Position numbers and translations under genes: made by a program. Shown here in pieces: positions 52,239 through 62,602 of a stretch of 64,000 nt of DNA. The notes under the pieces are model-generated. The model did not search any database. It had not been told where the DNA came from and was given only the letters and a program-made list of their open reading frames with translations. Each line of letters starts with the position of its first letter. The stretch's first letter is position 1. The DNA is from Dysgonomonas sp. 520 (GTDB lineage: Bacteria > Bacteroidota > Bacteroidia > Bacteroidales > Dysgonomonadaceae): NCBI RefSeq assembly GCF_010501095.1, contig NZ_QVMP01000007.1, positions 35,362 through 99,361 on the forward strand. Direction: 5' to 3'.

Positions 52239-54167
52239 ATGAATAATTACGGTTTTGTGAAGGTTGCAGCTGCGTCACCTAAAGTAAAAGTAGCAGATTG
52301 TGTGTTCAATACAACAGAAATACTGAAAATCGTATCAGAAGCTGAAGATCTGGGTGTTCAGGCAATTCTGTTTCCTGAAATGAGCTTAAGTTCATATACT
52401 GCCGCAGACTTGTTTTTTCAACGGTTGCTGCTTTCGGAATGTGAAAATTCATTGTCGAAAATATGCCGGTATACAGAAGATTACAATATAATAATCATTG
52501 TAGGCATGCCATTGGAAATATCGAATCGCTTATATAATATTGGTGTTGTTTTACATCAAGGTAAGATACAGGGCATTGTTCCCAAAACTTTCCTACCCAA
52601 TTATAATGAATTTTATGATAAACGTTGGTTTGCTTCATCGAGAGAACTGAAACAAACGGAGATTAGCCTTTGCGGGCAAAGGGTTCCTATCGGGATAGAT
52701 TTGATTTTTGAAACACCCGATTTCAATTTTGCCATCGAAATGTGCGAAGACCTTTGGACTCCGATACCTCCATCATCTTTACATTCGATTCACGGGGCTG
52801 ACATTATTTTCAACCTGTCTGCCAGTCCTGACAATGTTGGGAAAAACGATTACAGGAAAAGCCTGATAATCCAACAATCGGCAAGATGTATTTCAGGATA
52901 CATTTATGCGTCGGCGGGCAATGGTGAATCTACTACCGATCTTGTTTTTTCGGGTAGTTGCATGATTGTTGAAAACGGAGAAATTATATCCGAATCGGAA
53001 CGCTTTTCTTTCGATAATCAGCTTATTTCTTCTGAAATAGATGTTGAGAAGTTAAGAAACGACCGTGTAAAAAATAAATCTTATACTATTTCCGAATACA
53101 AACACCTTGATGATGTATCGTATCGGTATATTTCTATCAATCAAGAATTTAAAAAGATAAAACTGAGCAGGTCAATCAACCCGACACCGTTTGTTCCTTC
53201 ACCTGCAAGCATGAACGACAGATGCTCAGAGGTTTTTTCGATCCAGATTGGAGCTTTAGCAAAAAGATTGCTCCACACAGGCATCACAAAAATGGTTGTG
53301 GGGGTATCCGGTGGGTTGGACTCAACTTTGGCGCTTCTAGTCATGGCAAAGGCTTGCGACAAACTGAATATTTCCCGTAAAAATATTTACGGAATCACAA
53401 TGCCGGGATTTGGGACAACAGACCGCACCTACAAAAATGCCGTCTCCCTGATGGAATCACTGGGAGTGTCTACCGTCGAAATATCTATAAAAGACGCAGT
53501 TATGCAACACTTCAAGGATATAGGTCAGGACGAAAATCTGCATGACATTACGTACGAAAATTCACAGGCTAGAGAACGCACCCAAATTTTGATGGATTAT
53601 GCTAATAAGATTAATGCCTTGGTCATAGGCACTGGCGATATGTCGGAGTTGGCACTTGGCTGGTGTACCTACAATGGCGACCACATGTCTATGTATGCTG
53701 TAAACACAGGGATTCCTAAAACATTGGTTAAGAAGCTCGTACAATGGATTTCAGACACACAGGTAGATACTCAATCGGAGGATATATTGCACGACATTAT
53801 TGATACACCTGTCAGTCCCGAACTTCTGCCTGCGAAAGATGGAAAAACATCTCAGATAACCGAAGATACCGTTGGTCCGTATATTTTACACGATTTCTTC
53901 CTTTACTATATGCTACGCTTTGGCTTTGAACCAAAAAAAATATTTTATCTTGCCCAGGTTGCATTTAAAGATAAATACGACAAGAGTGAAATATTGAAGT
54001 GGCTGAAAACTTTTTATTGGAGATTCTTTAGCCAACAGTTCAAAAGGTCATGTATTCCCGACGGGCCTAAGGTTGGATCAATAAACCTCTCACCTCGTGG
54101 AGATTGGCGTATGCCTAGCGATGCGTCATCGGCTTTGTGGCTTAAGCAGATTGAAGGATTAGACTAA
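52239..54167 (+). CDS. nadE: Glutamine-dependent NAD+ synthetase
   Basis: This 642-aa two-domain enzyme makes NAD+ from deamido-NAD+, ATP and glutamine. The N-terminal nitrilase-type glutaminase domain has the Glu-Lys-Cys triad: FPEMSLS (Glu47), VPKTFLP (Lys116) and EMCEDLW (Cys169). The C-terminal synthetase domain has VVGVSGGLDSTLAL (PP-loop, about 354-367) and GTGDMSELALGWCTYNGDHM. The length is normal for the bacterial two-domain form. Confidence 0.96.
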   Translation: MNNYGFVKVAAASPKVKVADCVFNTTEILKIVSEAEDLGVQAILFPEMSLSSYTAADLFFQRLLLSECENSLSKICRYTEDYNIIIIVGMPLEISNRLYNIGVVLHQGKIQGIVPKTFLPNYNEFYDKRWFASSRELKQTEISLCGQRVPIGIDLIFETPDFNFAIEMCEDLWTPIPPSSLHSIHGADIIFNLSASPDNVGKNDYRKSLIIQQSARCISGYIYASAGNGESTTDLVFSGSCMIVENGEIISESERFSFDNQLISSEIDVEKLRNDRVKNKSYTISEYKHLDDVSYRYISINQEFKKIKLSRSINPTPFVPSPASMNDRCSEVFSIQIGALAKRLLHTGITKMVVGVSGGLDSTLALLVMAKACDKLNISRKNIYGITMPGFGTTDRTYKNAVSLMESLGVSTVEISIKDAVMQHFKDIGQDENLHDITYENSQARERTQILMDYANKINALVIGTGDMSELALGWCTYNGDHMSMYAVNTGIPKTLVKKLVQWISDTQVDTQSEDILHDIIDTPVSPELLPAKDGKTSQITEDTVGPYILHDFFLYYMLRFGFEPKKIFYLAQVAFKDKYDKSEILKWLKTFYWRFFSQQFKRSCIPDGPKVGSINLSPRGDWRMPSDASSALWLKQIEGLD

Positions 54168-54248
54168 TAATTATTGTGAAAGGATTGTTTCTCATGAGTA
54201 TAATACGAAAGATATTTTTTATTCAAAAAAATAAAATGTAAGAAAACT

Positions 54249-55496
54249 ATGAAACATAAAATCATATTAATCATTATAATCAATCTTCTTTGCTTAAATA
54301 TTATTGCTCAAGTATATAAAACGCAACCAACTAATTCTGAAATACATACCATACAGGTGAAAGCCAATGACAATTGGCTCAAATATCCTGTTATCGAGTT
54401 GAACTCTTCCGACTATATAACTATAAATTTCGACAGGCTTGGTGACAATGCTTCCGACAGGTTGCGCTACAAACTCATACATTGCAATGCAGATTGGCGT
54501 CCTTCTTCTTTGTCTGACATCGAATACCTGAATGGGTTTAACGATAATCTGATAGAAGATTACGCCCTGTCTATGCGAACAACTGTTGAATATACTAATT
54601 TTCAGTTTCAACTGCCAAACGATGATGTGAGGCTCTTGCAATCAGGCAATTATGCCGTTCAGGTATATGAAGAGGACGATTACAGCAATGTCTTGCTCAC
54701 GGCTTGTTTCTCCGTTGTAGACACACAGGTAAAAATCAATGCCACAGTATCTTCCATAACCGATATAGATGCAAATAAAGAGCATCAACAGGTTTCTTTC
54801 GATATTTCGAAGCAAAGCATCAGGTTGAATGACCCCTTCAGCGAATTGAAGATTTATGTCAGGCAAAATGACAGGCTTGACAACGAACGAAAGCTACTGA
54901 AACCGACCTACATACAAGCTGATAAGTTGATATATGAACATAACAGGGAGTTGGTTTTTGAAGCCGGAAACGAATACCGTCGTTTCGAATCGCTCAGTTA
55001 TCGTTACAACGGACTGAATATCGAAAAAACTACTTTCATCAATCCATTTTACTATACTTTCCTCTATCCCGATAAAGTGAGATCCGGTAAGACATATAGC
55101 TACGATGAAGATAAAAATGGGCGTTTTCTCATAAGGAATGGTGAATCGGGCGAGCCTGATACAGAAGCTGACTATTTTGTCACAACATTCACTTTACCAA
55201 TGGAGTACCCCTTGATTGAGCCTGTATATCTGAACGGAAATTTTTCTTACAATACATTCTCCGACAAATATTTGATGAAATACGATGACATGGAGAAACA
55301 ATACAAAACCTCTTTGCTGTTGAAGCAAGGCGCATACAACTACCAGTATCTTACAAAATTGGGGAATAAATTTAGTACCCAAAAAGTAGAAGGAAATAAC
55401 TACGAAACGGAAAACGAGTATTCAATAATGATTTATTTCCGTCCACAAGGGCAACGACATGACAGTTTAGTAGGCTTTTTGACTGTTAAAAAATAA
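54249..55496 (+). CDS. DUF5103 protein, type IX secretion system plug protein
   Basis: This 415-aa exported protein has a signal peptide ending NIIAQ. The DUF5103 pattern is seen in KYPVIELNSSDYITINFD, CNADWRPSSLSDIEYLNGF and NPFYYTFLYPDKVRSGK. In T9SS bacteria this family is the Plug that closes the SprA (Sov) outer-membrane translocon. Its presence suggests that the organism has a type IX system, which would separate it from most Bacteroides. No other T9SS gene is in the window. Confidence 0.85.
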   Translation: MKHKIILIIIINLLCLNIIAQVYKTQPTNSEIHTIQVKANDNWLKYPVIELNSSDYITINFDRLGDNASDRLRYKLIHCNADWRPSSLSDIEYLNGFNDNLIEDYALSMRTTVEYTNFQFQLPNDDVRLLQSGNYAVQVYEEDDYSNVLLTACFSVVDTQVKINATVSSITDIDANKEHQQVSFDISKQSIRLNDPFSELKIYVRQNDRLDNERKLLKPTYIQADKLIYEHNRELVFEAGNEYRRFESLSYRYNGLNIEKTTFINPFYYTFLYPDKVRSGKTYSYDEDKNGRFLIRNGESGEPDTEADYFVTTFTLPMEYPLIEPVYLNGNFSYNTFSDKYLMKYDDMEKQYKTSLLLKQGAYNYQYLTKLGNKFSTQKVEGNNYETENEYSIMIYFRPQGQRHDSLVGFLTVKK

Positions 55497-55609
55497 TAAT
55501 TGCCAATTTTCAAAGATATTTTTCACTTTTTAAAGCTATTTTGAGTCTTTTTTATTTATTTTTATCAAAAGTTAAAGTTAAACCTAAAACTAACTAAACA
55601 ATAAAAGAC

Positions 55610-57976
55610 ATGAAAAACATGAAAAAACTATTGGCGTTAGCCCTCCCCTTTTTTCCGGCTATCGCTATGGCTAGCGAGGCCGACCTGAAAGTGCCCGATC
55701 TGGGAAGTGGTTATTACTTATTGCTATGGGGAATGATAATCCTCTTGTTTGGTGTTGCATTCGGAGCAGTGCAATTTATCAATATAAAAAATCTACCCGC
55801 CCATAAATCAATGCTCAACGTTTCGAAAACCATTTACGAAACTTGCAAAACCTATCTTATCCAACAAGGAAAATTCCTTATCTATCTACTTGGCATTATA
55901 GCTGTTGTACTTGTCCTTTACTTCGGATTTCTGTCAGAACCTGATATAGTGAACGATGGCAAAGTAAGCCGAGGAATGTTTCTTGTATATGTACTGATCT
56001 GGACAGTATTGGGTATAGCCGGTTCGTATGGCGTTGCCTGGTATGGTATCAGAATCAATACTTTAGCCAATTCACGTACGGCGTTCGCTTCATTGCGCAA
56101 ACGTCCTTGGGATGTAGTAAATATTCCGCTTAAAGCAGGTATGAGCGTGGGCGTAATACTTATTACCGTAGAACTTATAATGATGTTGGCTATTCTTCTG
56201 TTTGTTCCGGGAGACATTGCTGGTGCATGTCTTATTGGTTTTGCCATTGGAGAATCGTTGGGTGCTTCGGCTCTTCGTATTGCGGGAGGTATTTTCACTA
56301 AAATTGCCGATATTGGCGCCGATTTGATGAAAATAGTTTTCAACATAAAAGAAGACGACCCTCGCAATCCGGGAGTAATTGCCGACTGCACGGGTGATAA
56401 CGCAGGCGACAGTGTTGGTCCTACTGCCGACGGATTTGAGACTTATGGAGTTACAGGGGTTGCCCTTATTTCGTTCATTATCTTGGCAATAACAGGAGGT
56501 GAAGTTCAAGCGCAATTTATTGTATGGATATTCGTTATGCGTCTGATGATGCTATTTACTTCAATATTCTCTTATTATATAAATAATATTATTGCTAAAG
56601 CAAAATATAGCGCAAAATCAGCATTTAACTTTGAAAATCCTCTGACTGCTTTGGTCTGGATAACTTCTATCGTTTCCATCATTGCTACATACATTGCAAG
56701 CTATTTTCTTATCGGAGGAATGGAAGCCGGATTGTGGTGGAAATTGGCAAGTATCATTAGTTGCGGAACTTTAGCCGCTGCCGTTATTCCCGAACTGACA
56801 AAAGCGTTTACAAGTTCCGGCTCACGCCACGTACAAGAAGTTGTAACTGCTTCGCGCGAAGGAGGTGCTTCATTGAATATCTTATCCGGAATAATCGCAG
56901 GAAATTTCAGTGCGTTCTGGAAAGGTTTAACTATTGCCGCCTTGATGTTAGTTGCCTATCTCATTTCTATGCAAGGGCTTGATGCTGTGATGGATTATCC
57001 TTCTATTTTTGCGTTTGGTTTGGTTGCTTTCGGTCTTTTAGGTATGGGGCCTGTTACGATTGCAGTTGATAGTTATGGACCGGTTACTGATAATGCGCAG
57101 TCTGTTTTCGAATTGTCACGTATCGAACATTTACCCAATATTACGGAAGAGATAAAGAAAGACTTCGGATTTGATCCCGACTTTGAAAAAGGAAAAGAAT
57201 ATTTGGAAGAAAACGATTCGGCAGGGAATACATTCAAGGCTACGGCAAAGCCTGTGCTTATTGGTACTGCTGTGATTGGTGCTACAACGATGATATTCTC
57301 CATCATTCTGGTATTGAAAGAATTCGGATTGTTAAATATCAGTCTGACCGATGCTCCCGTTCTGCTAGGTTTTATTTGCGGAGGTGCTGTTATTTATTGG
57401 TTTTCAGGTGCATCCATGCAAGCTGTGGCTACAGGAGCATACCGTGCGGTTGAATATATCAAGAAAAATATCAATCTTGACAAAGATGAAGCTGACATAA
57501 AAGATTCGAAAGAAGTTGTGAAAATCTGTACAAAATATGCGCAAGTGGGTATGTGGAATATTTTCCTTGCACTGCTATTCATAACTCTGGCATTTGCATT
57601 TATGGATCCGAACTTTTTTGTTGCATACCTGATTTCGATTGCTGTGTTTGGTCTGTTCCAGGCAATATTTATGGCTAATGCCGGAGGAGCTTGGGATAAT
57701 GCGAAAAAAATAGTGGAAGTGGAACTGAAAGAAAAGAATACTCCTTTACACGAAGCTACGGTTGTGGGTGATACTGTGGGCGACCCATACAAAGACACAT
57801 CGTCTGTGGCATTGAATCCAATTATCAAGTTCTCCACCCTATTTGGTTTATTAGCTGTGGAAATTGCTATCACAGAGCAACTTTGCCAATATAGTGTTTG
57901 GATCGGACTTGGTTTTCTGATAATAGCCCTCGTGTTTATCTATCGTTCGTTCTACTCTATGAGAATAAAATCTTGA
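55610..57976 (+). CDS. hppA: Membrane-bound ion-translocating pyrophosphatase
   Basis: This 788-aa integral membrane protein has about 16 helices and a signal-like start. It hydrolyses PPi and pumps H+ or Na+. Catalytic motifs are DCTGDNAGDSVGPTADGFE and GDTVGDPYKDTSS, plus KIADIGADLMK. The segment that decides potassium dependence reads GNTFKATAK: a Lys at the key position as in K+-independent enzymes, but Ala where those usually have Thr, so the subtype is unclear. Together with pfp it points to pyrophosphate-based energy metabolism. Confidence 0.95.
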   Translation: MKNMKKLLALALPFFPAIAMASEADLKVPDLGSGYYLLLWGMIILLFGVAFGAVQFINIKNLPAHKSMLNVSKTIYETCKTYLIQQGKFLIYLLGIIAVVLVLYFGFLSEPDIVNDGKVSRGMFLVYVLIWTVLGIAGSYGVAWYGIRINTLANSRTAFASLRKRPWDVVNIPLKAGMSVGVILITVELIMMLAILLFVPGDIAGACLIGFAIGESLGASALRIAGGIFTKIADIGADLMKIVFNIKEDDPRNPGVIADCTGDNAGDSVGPTADGFETYGVTGVALISFIILAITGGEVQAQFIVWIFVMRLMMLFTSIFSYYINNIIAKAKYSAKSAFNFENPLTALVWITSIVSIIATYIASYFLIGGMEAGLWWKLASIISCGTLAAAVIPELTKAFTSSGSRHVQEVVTASREGGASLNILSGIIAGNFSAFWKGLTIAALMLVAYLISMQGLDAVMDYPSIFAFGLVAFGLLGMGPVTIAVDSYGPVTDNAQSVFELSRIEHLPNITEEIKKDFGFDPDFEKGKEYLEENDSAGNTFKATAKPVLIGTAVIGATTMIFSIILVLKEFGLLNISLTDAPVLLGFICGGAVIYWFSGASMQAVATGAYRAVEYIKKNINLDKDEADIKDSKEVVKICTKYAQVGMWNIFLALLFITLAFAFMDPNFFVAYLISIAVFGLFQAIFMANAGGAWDNAKKIVEVELKEKNTPLHEATVVGDTVGDPYKDTSSVALNPIIKFSTLFGLLAVEIAITEQLCQYSVWIGLGFLIIALVFIYRSFYSMRIKS

Positions 57977-57997
57977 ATCAGATTCTAAATTAAATAG

Positions 57998-58037
57998 AAA
58001 ACGGTGTCCGTCATATTTTTTGAAGGACACCGTTTTT
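57998..58037. terminator. Bidirectional terminator between hppA and the GNAT gene
   Basis: aaaacggtgtcc (57998-58009) and ggacaccgtttt (58025-58036) form a perfect 12-bp stem around a 15-nt loop. Confidence 0.92.
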
Positions 58038-58056
58038 ATTTTGTTACCGGTCTATT

Positions 58057-58590
58057 CTATGTAACCTTATAAACCCTAGTGTATAATTGCGTCTTTATTT
58101 CTTCGTAATTTTTGTCTAAATCAATCTCCCTGTACGACATCAATTTCATTGGAACAGGCTCAAGATCTTTTCCGTAAGGAGGTTGCACATAATCAAAATT
58201 CCAAAGTTTAAATCCCAATCGTTCATAAAAACCTATTCTTCTTTTGGCTGTTTCTGAGGTTGGTGCTTCTACCTCCAAAATTACGGGAACCGTGAAATGG
58301 TTGAGAAATGAAATCATTATTTTGGCTCCGTTCCCTCCATTTCTGAATTCGGGACTAATGGCAAAATGCTCTGCATATACGAAACCGTCAAGATTCCAAT
58401 ATGTTAGGAAACCAATCCTCTCACTATCTTCGTTAAGAACAACAAAAGCGGTGAAAACATCTTCATTTTCAATCAAATCATAAAGTTCCGGTACAGGACG
58501 CCGTTCATTTGCAGGAAACGATTCAATGTATAATTTTTCAATAAAATCCAAATCAGGCTTATGCTCAACAGAAGCAGGTACTAGTCTCAT
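58057..58590 (-). CDS. GNAT-family N-acetyltransferase
   Basis: This 177-aa cytoplasmic protein has the GNAT core VYAEHFAISPEFRNGGNGAKIM with acetyl-CoA-binding RNGGNG, and TAKRRIGFYERLGF as the C-terminal motif. The N-terminal FIEKLYIESFPANERRPV is common in uncharacterised Bacteroidota members. The substrate is unknown. It lies 6 nt downstream of ftsE and probably shares its transcript. Confidence 0.85.
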   Translation of the reverse strand: MRLVPASVEHKPDLDFIEKLYIESFPANERRPVPELYDLIENEDVFTAFVVLNEDSERIGFLTYWNLDGFVYAEHFAISPEFRNGGNGAKIMISFLNHFTVPVILEVEAPTSETAKRRIGFYERLGFKLWNFDYVQPPYGKDLEPVPMKLMSYREIDLDKNYEEIKTQLYTRVYKVT

Positions 58591-58596
58591 AATCTT

Positions 58597-59280
58597 TTAT
58601 TTAGAAATCTTCACCTCATTCATCAAACCATCTTCGCATTTGATAATACGACCCGGATATTTCTGCACAATCGCATAATTGTGAGTCGACATGATCACTG
58701 TGGTTCCGTCTATTGTAGATATTTGGTGAAGCAGTTCCACAATCTGATTTCCTGTTTCCGGATCGAGGTTACCGGTGGGTTCATCCGCTAAAATTATTTT
58801 AGGAGAATTGAGCAACGCCCGTGCAATAACTATCCGTTGTTGCTCTCCACCCGAAAGCTCGTGCGGCATTTTGTAGCCTTTATTTTGCATGCCAACCTGC
58901 GTCAGCACTTCATCTATACGTATCTTTATCAACTCTTTGTTCTTCCAGCCAGTTGCACGAAGCACAAACTCCAGATTCTTTTCAGCCGTGCGGTCGATAA
59001 GCAATTGAAAATCCTGAAACACAATTCCTACCTTTCTTCTCAAATACGGTATCTGTTTGTTTTTCAGGCTATCTAGTTGGTATTCTAAGATCGAAGCCTC
59101 ACCACTTTCAATTGGAATTTCGTGATAAAGGCTTTTCAGGAACGTACTTTTTCCCGAACCCACTTTACCTATCAGATACACAAAATCACCTTCTGCAATT
59201 TTTACATTGATATCCTGAAGGATGATATTTCTATCCCGGCTAAGTGAAACACCACTATATTCAACAATCACATTATCCAT
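58597..59280 (-). CDS. ftsE: FtsE-type ABC ATPase
   Basis: This is a 227-aa ABC ATPase: [14 protein letters not shown] (Walker A, about residues 38-51), [16 protein letters not shown] (signature), and [12 protein letters not shown] (Walker B) with the FtsE/LolD-group ending. With FtsX it signals to peptidoglycan hydrolases at division. No ftsX is adjacent, so a LolD/MacB-like role remains possible. It sits between hisIE and a GNAT gene, 5 nt from hisIE. Confidence 0.8.
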   Translation of the reverse strand: MDNVIVEYSGVSLSRDRNIILQDINVKIAEGDFVYLIGKVGSGKSTFLKSLYHEIPIESGEASILEYQLDSLKNKQIPYLRRKVGIVFQDFQLLIDRTAEKNLEFVLRATGWKNKELIKIRIDEVLTQVGMQNKGYKMPHELSGGEQQRIVIARALLNSPKIILADEPTGNLDPETGNQIVELLHQISTIDGTTVIMSTHNYAIVQKYPGRIIKCEDGLMNEVKISK

Positions 59281-59285
59281 GACTA

Positions 59286-59882
59286 TTATTTTTTATGTCT
59301 TTTCTGCAATTCCCTCGACAAATCTTCTATGCTCAAACCCTTTGAGGTCAATAAAACAATTAAGTGATAAATCATATCGGCAGACTCATACACAAGTCTT
59401 TCATCCGAACCGTTACAGGCTTCAATAACCGATTCTATGGCTTCTTCTCCCACTTTCTGAGCCATGCGGTTTACTCCCGACTGGAAAAGAGATGTGGTAT
59501 AAGAACCCTCCGGCATTTCTTTGTAACGCTTTTCTATGAATTGCTGTAAATACTTGAAAAACAAGATATCTTCTTTATTTTCCTCCCCAAAACAAGTATC
59601 CTCACCTGTGTGGCAGACGGGACCAACAGGATTAACCTTTATCAACAAAGTATCATGATCGCAGTCGTCCTTTATGCTAATCACATTCAGGAAGTTACCG
59701 CTTTCTTCTCCTTTTGTCCACAAGCGGTTCTTGGTACGGCTGAAGAACGTAACTTTCCCGGTTTCATGTGTTTTGGCCAACGATTCTTCGTTCATATAGC
59801 CCAACATCAATACTTTATTCGTTTCATTGTCTTGAATAATTGCGGGAATCAACCCTCCTGTTTTTTCAAAATCCAGATTCAC
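59286..59882 (-). CDS. hisI: Bifunctional phosphoribosyl-AMP cyclohydrolase / phosphoribosyl-ATP pyrophosphatase
   Basis: This 198-aa HisIE fusion catalyses steps two and three of histidine synthesis. The N-terminal HisI half has VLMLGYMNEESL, FFSRTKNRLWTKGE and the metal site DCDHDTLLIKV with VCHTG. The C-terminal HisE half has SYTTSLFQSGVNRMAQKVGEEAIE and ADMIYHLIVLL. It follows hisF by 51 nt in the cluster hisH-hisA-hisF-hisIE. Confidence 0.95.
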   Translation of the reverse strand: MNLDFEKTGGLIPAIIQDNETNKVLMLGYMNEESLAKTHETGKVTFFSRTKNRLWTKGEESGNFLNVISIKDDCDHDTLLIKVNPVGPVCHTGEDTCFGEENKEDILFFKYLQQFIEKRYKEMPEGSYTTSLFQSGVNRMAQKVGEEAIESVIEACNGSDERLVYESADMIYHLIVLLTSKGLSIEDLSRELQKRHKK

Positions 59883-59933
59883 TTTGTTTAATTATAAATT
59901 ATGAGTTATAAATTATTATCTCTTTGATGATTG

Positions 59934-60686
59934 CTATCGCATATTTATCTTTTCCTGACGAAGATAGCTTTTTAAATCGGCAATCGCAATTTCTCCAAAA
60001 TGGAAAACACTGGCAGCCAATGCCGCATCAGCTTTCCCTTGTTCAAAAACATCTCTGAAATGCTCCATACTCCCGGCTCCTCCTGATGCTATAATTGGAA
60101 TATTCAACAACTCGGAAAGCTGTGCCAACGCCTCATTAGCATAACCTTCTTTCACTCCGTCATGATCCATGCTTGTGAAAAGAATTTCGCCTGCACCTCT
60201 GTCTTGCGCTTCTTTTGCCCAAGTGAATAATTCTTTGTCTGTTAAATTTCTTCCTCCACTGGTATAGCACATCCATTTGTCTCCATCAAATTTAGCATCT
60301 ATCGCACACACACATACTTGCGAACCAAAATTTTGTGCTATCTGATCAATAATCAGCGGATTACGTATTGCAGTAGAATTTACTGAAACCTTGTCTGCAC
60401 CGGCATTCAACAATCTGTCAACGTCTTGCAACTCGTTGATTCCCCCTCCCACAGTGAAAGGAATATTAATATTCAGGGCAATACGTTTCACCAAATCAGT
60501 AAACGTTTTTCTCCCCTCAAAAGTTGCCGTAATATCAAGAAAAACAAGCTCGTCGGCTCCCTCTTTGCTGTACTTCATCCCCAATTCAACAGGGTCGCCC
60601 GCATTACGGAGGTTTTCGAAATTGATTCCTTTCACTGTTGTTCCGTCTTTTATGTCAAGACAGGGTATAATTCTTTTCGCCAACAT
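59934..60686 (-). CDS. hisF: Imidazole glycerol phosphate synthase subunit HisF
   Basis: This is a 250-aa TIM barrel. [19 protein letters not shown] has the catalytic Asp near residue 11, [13 protein letters not shown] is a phosphate loop, [14 protein letters not shown] has the second catalytic Asp, and [12 protein letters not shown] is the other phosphate site. It makes IGP and AICAR from PRFAR with ammonia supplied by HisH. Confidence 0.97.
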   Translation of the reverse strand: MLAKRIIPCLDIKDGTTVKGINFENLRNAGDPVELGMKYSKEGADELVFLDITATFEGRKTFTDLVKRIALNINIPFTVGGGINELQDVDRLLNAGADKVSVNSTAIRNPLIIDQIAQNFGSQVCVCAIDAKFDGDKWMCYTSGGRNLTDKELFTWAKEAQDRGAGEILFTSMDHDGVKEGYANEALAQLSELLNIPIIASGGAGSMEHFRDVFEQGKADAALAASVFHFGEIAIADLKSYLRQEKINMR

Positions 60687-60695
60687 AGCAATTTA

Positions 60696-60723
60696 AGTTA
60701 TGAGTTATGAGTTATAAGTTATA
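60696..60723. repeat. Short tandem 7-bp repeats between hisA and hisF
   Basis: Four units, agttatg, agttatg, agttata, agttata, run head to tail. Similar ttatgagttata wording occurs at 59898-59910 between hisF and hisIE. These are probably slippage-prone intergenic repeats. Confidence 0.6.
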
Positions 60724-60758
60724 AGTCATTTGAAAAAATCACACTTAAAACTTACTAC

Positions 60759-61475
60759 TTACAACTTTGATAATTCTTCTAACGTTATTCTATTTTCATA
60801 AATAGCTTTACCCAGTATAACAGCAGGAATATTAGCTTCTTCCAAATCAAGAATATCTTGCATACAGCTAACACCACCACTGGCAATCAAATATAAAGAC
60901 GGGTAATGAGACAAAATCTCTTTATACAGATCGACGGAAGTTCCGGCCAACATACCGTCTTTCGATATGTCGGTGCATACCACCTTGCTGATCCCTTTAT
61001 TCTTATATTCTCCTATAAACGGAATTATATCTACGGATGTTGATTCTTGCCAACCCGATACCGCTATTTTATGATCTTTACAGTCTGCACCCAATATTAT
61101 TTTATCACCTCCGTATTTTTCCACCCAACTGAGAAACAAATCCTTATCCTTGATAGCTATGCTTCCTCCGGTAACCATTGAAGCTCCCGACGAAAAGGCG
61201 GCTTCAATATCTTCATCCGATTGTATGCCTCCACCAAAATCTATAATTAATGATGTTTGTGAAGCTATCTGTTCCAGCACTTTACGATTTACTATGTGCT
61301 TTGCCTTTGCTCCATCCAGATCGACAAGATGCAACCGTCTGATTCCCGCTCCCTCAAACATTTTAGCGACTTCGACAGGGTTTTCGTTGTATACCTTTTT
61401 TTCGTTATAATCACCTTGCGACAAGCGTACGCACTTGGCATCAATAATATCAATGGCGGGTATTATTTCAATCAT
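60759..61475 (-). CDS. hisA: ProFAR isomerase HisA
   Basis: This 238-aa TIM barrel performs the Amadori isomerisation in histidine synthesis. [20 protein letters not shown] has the first catalytic Asp, [14 protein letters not shown] is a phosphate loop, [14 protein letters not shown] has the second Asp, and [12 protein letters not shown] is the other phosphate loop. It overlaps hisH by 4 nt. Confidence 0.96.
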   Translation of the reverse strand: MIEIIPAIDIIDAKCVRLSQGDYNEKKVYNENPVEVAKMFEGAGIRRLHLVDLDGAKAKHIVNRKVLEQIASQTSLIIDFGGGIQSDEDIEAAFSSGASMVTGGSIAIKDKDLFLSWVEKYGGDKIILGADCKDHKIAVSGWQESTSVDIIPFIGEYKNKGISKVVCTDISKDGMLAGTSVDLYKEILSHYPSLYLIASGGVSCMQDILDLEEANIPAVILGKAIYENRITLEELSKL

Positions 61476-62065
61476 AGCTTTAAGAAATTTGTGAGGATTC
61501 TCTCACCAACAGAGCCACTTTTTTCCGGGTGAAACTGGGTAGCATAAAAATTGTCTTTATGCAAAGATGCGCTAAAAGGCAATATGTAATCGGTTGTTGC
61601 AACCGTATATTCATTCAGAGGAACATAAAACCCATGAACAAAATAAACGTATTCATTCTCAAGAGACGGATCAAATAATGGCTGTTTTACATCAGTTATA
61701 TTATTCCAACCCATGTGGGGAATTTTATCTTCATGCTTTTGAGAAACAAATCGTTTCACATCCACATCAAAGATGTTCAAGCAATTGGCATTTCCCTCTT
61801 CCGAGTGTCGGCACATCAGTTGCATTCCCAAACAAATGCCCAAAACGGGTTGTTCCAGATTTTTAATCACATCACTCAAACCCGATTCGTTCAGGTATTT
61901 CATTGTAGTGCTAGCCTCTCCTACTCCGGGAAATATCACTTTATCAGCCTGTTGTATCAGATTCTTGTCATCCGTTACGGTTGCTTCTATTCCCAATCGT
62001 TTCAAAGCAGAATCGACGGAAAAAATATTCCCTGCATTGTATTTTATAATTGCTATTTTTTCCAT
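61472..62065 (-). CDS. hisH: Imidazole glycerol phosphate synthase glutaminase subunit HisH
   Basis: This 197-aa class I glutamine amidotransferase starts [29 protein letters not shown] has the catalytic Cys, and [12 protein letters not shown] has the His and Glu. It feeds ammonia to HisF. It overlaps hisA and lies 9 nt downstream of the thioredoxin-like gene, which heads the visible operon. Confidence 0.96.
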   Translation of the reverse strand: MEKIAIIKYNAGNIFSVDSALKRLGIEATVTDDKNLIQQADKVIFPGVGEASTTMKYLNESGLSDVIKNLEQPVLGICLGMQLMCRHSEEGNANCLNIFDVDVKRFVSQKHEDKIPHMGWNNITDVKQPLFDPSLENEYVYFVHGFYVPLNEYTVATTDYILPFSASLHKDNFYATQFHPEKSGSVGERILTNFLKL

Positions 62066-62074
62066 TTTTGTAAG

Positions 62075-62602
62075 TTAATCTGCGAGCAAATTGTCGATAA
62101 CTTTAACCATCTCCTGAAATTCCGTCGGATTATATAATCGTGTCAACATCACTATTTTTCCGTCTTTATCTATAATGACATTTCTGGTAATACCTGCTTC
62201 ACGCTCTGCATATAATTCAAATATACCTGCTTTAGGATCGAGTCCGATAGGATAAGTAACTCCCGTTTTCTTTGCGAAAGCCAAAATTGTTTCAACCGGC
62301 TCGTCCCTGTCGATACCATACAAGGCAAATCCCTCATTATCTTTATGTTTTTGCCATATATCAGACTCTATAAAAGGCATCTCTTTACGGCAAACTCCGC
62401 ACCAACTAGCTGTAAACTGCAACATAACCACCTTTCCTTTCAATTCGGATAGCTTTATCTTGCTGCCATCAGGCAATGCCATTTCAAAATCAGGAGCAAA
62501 ATCTCCAACTTTTACTTTAAATTGTGTTTCATTTTCTTCTTCCTGAGCTAACACACAAGCTGAAAATAAAACTGTTACTATGATTAAAAGAATTTTTTTC
62601 AT
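62075..62602 (-). CDS. TlpA-like thioredoxin-fold exported protein
   Basis: This 175-aa protein has a signal peptide (ILLIIVTVLFSACVLAQ). The Cys in FSAC could serve as a lipobox, or cleavage could follow VLAQ. The thioredoxin fold has VKVGDFAPDFEMALPDGS, FTASWCGVCRKEMPF with the CxxC, and a cis-Pro-like GVTYPIG. It is a periplasmic thiol-disulfide reductase. I use the Met at 62602 (MKKILLI), which overlaps the vanZ stop by 4 nt; the longer frame starts inside vanZ. Confidence 0.87.
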   Translation of the reverse strand: MKKILLIIVTVLFSACVLAQEEENETQFKVKVGDFAPDFEMALPDGSKIKLSELKGKVVMLQFTASWCGVCRKEMPFIESDIWQKHKDNEGFALYGIDRDEPVETILAFAKKTGVTYPIGLDPKAGIFELYAEREAGITRNVIIDKDGKIVMLTRLYNPTEFQEMVKVIDNLLAD

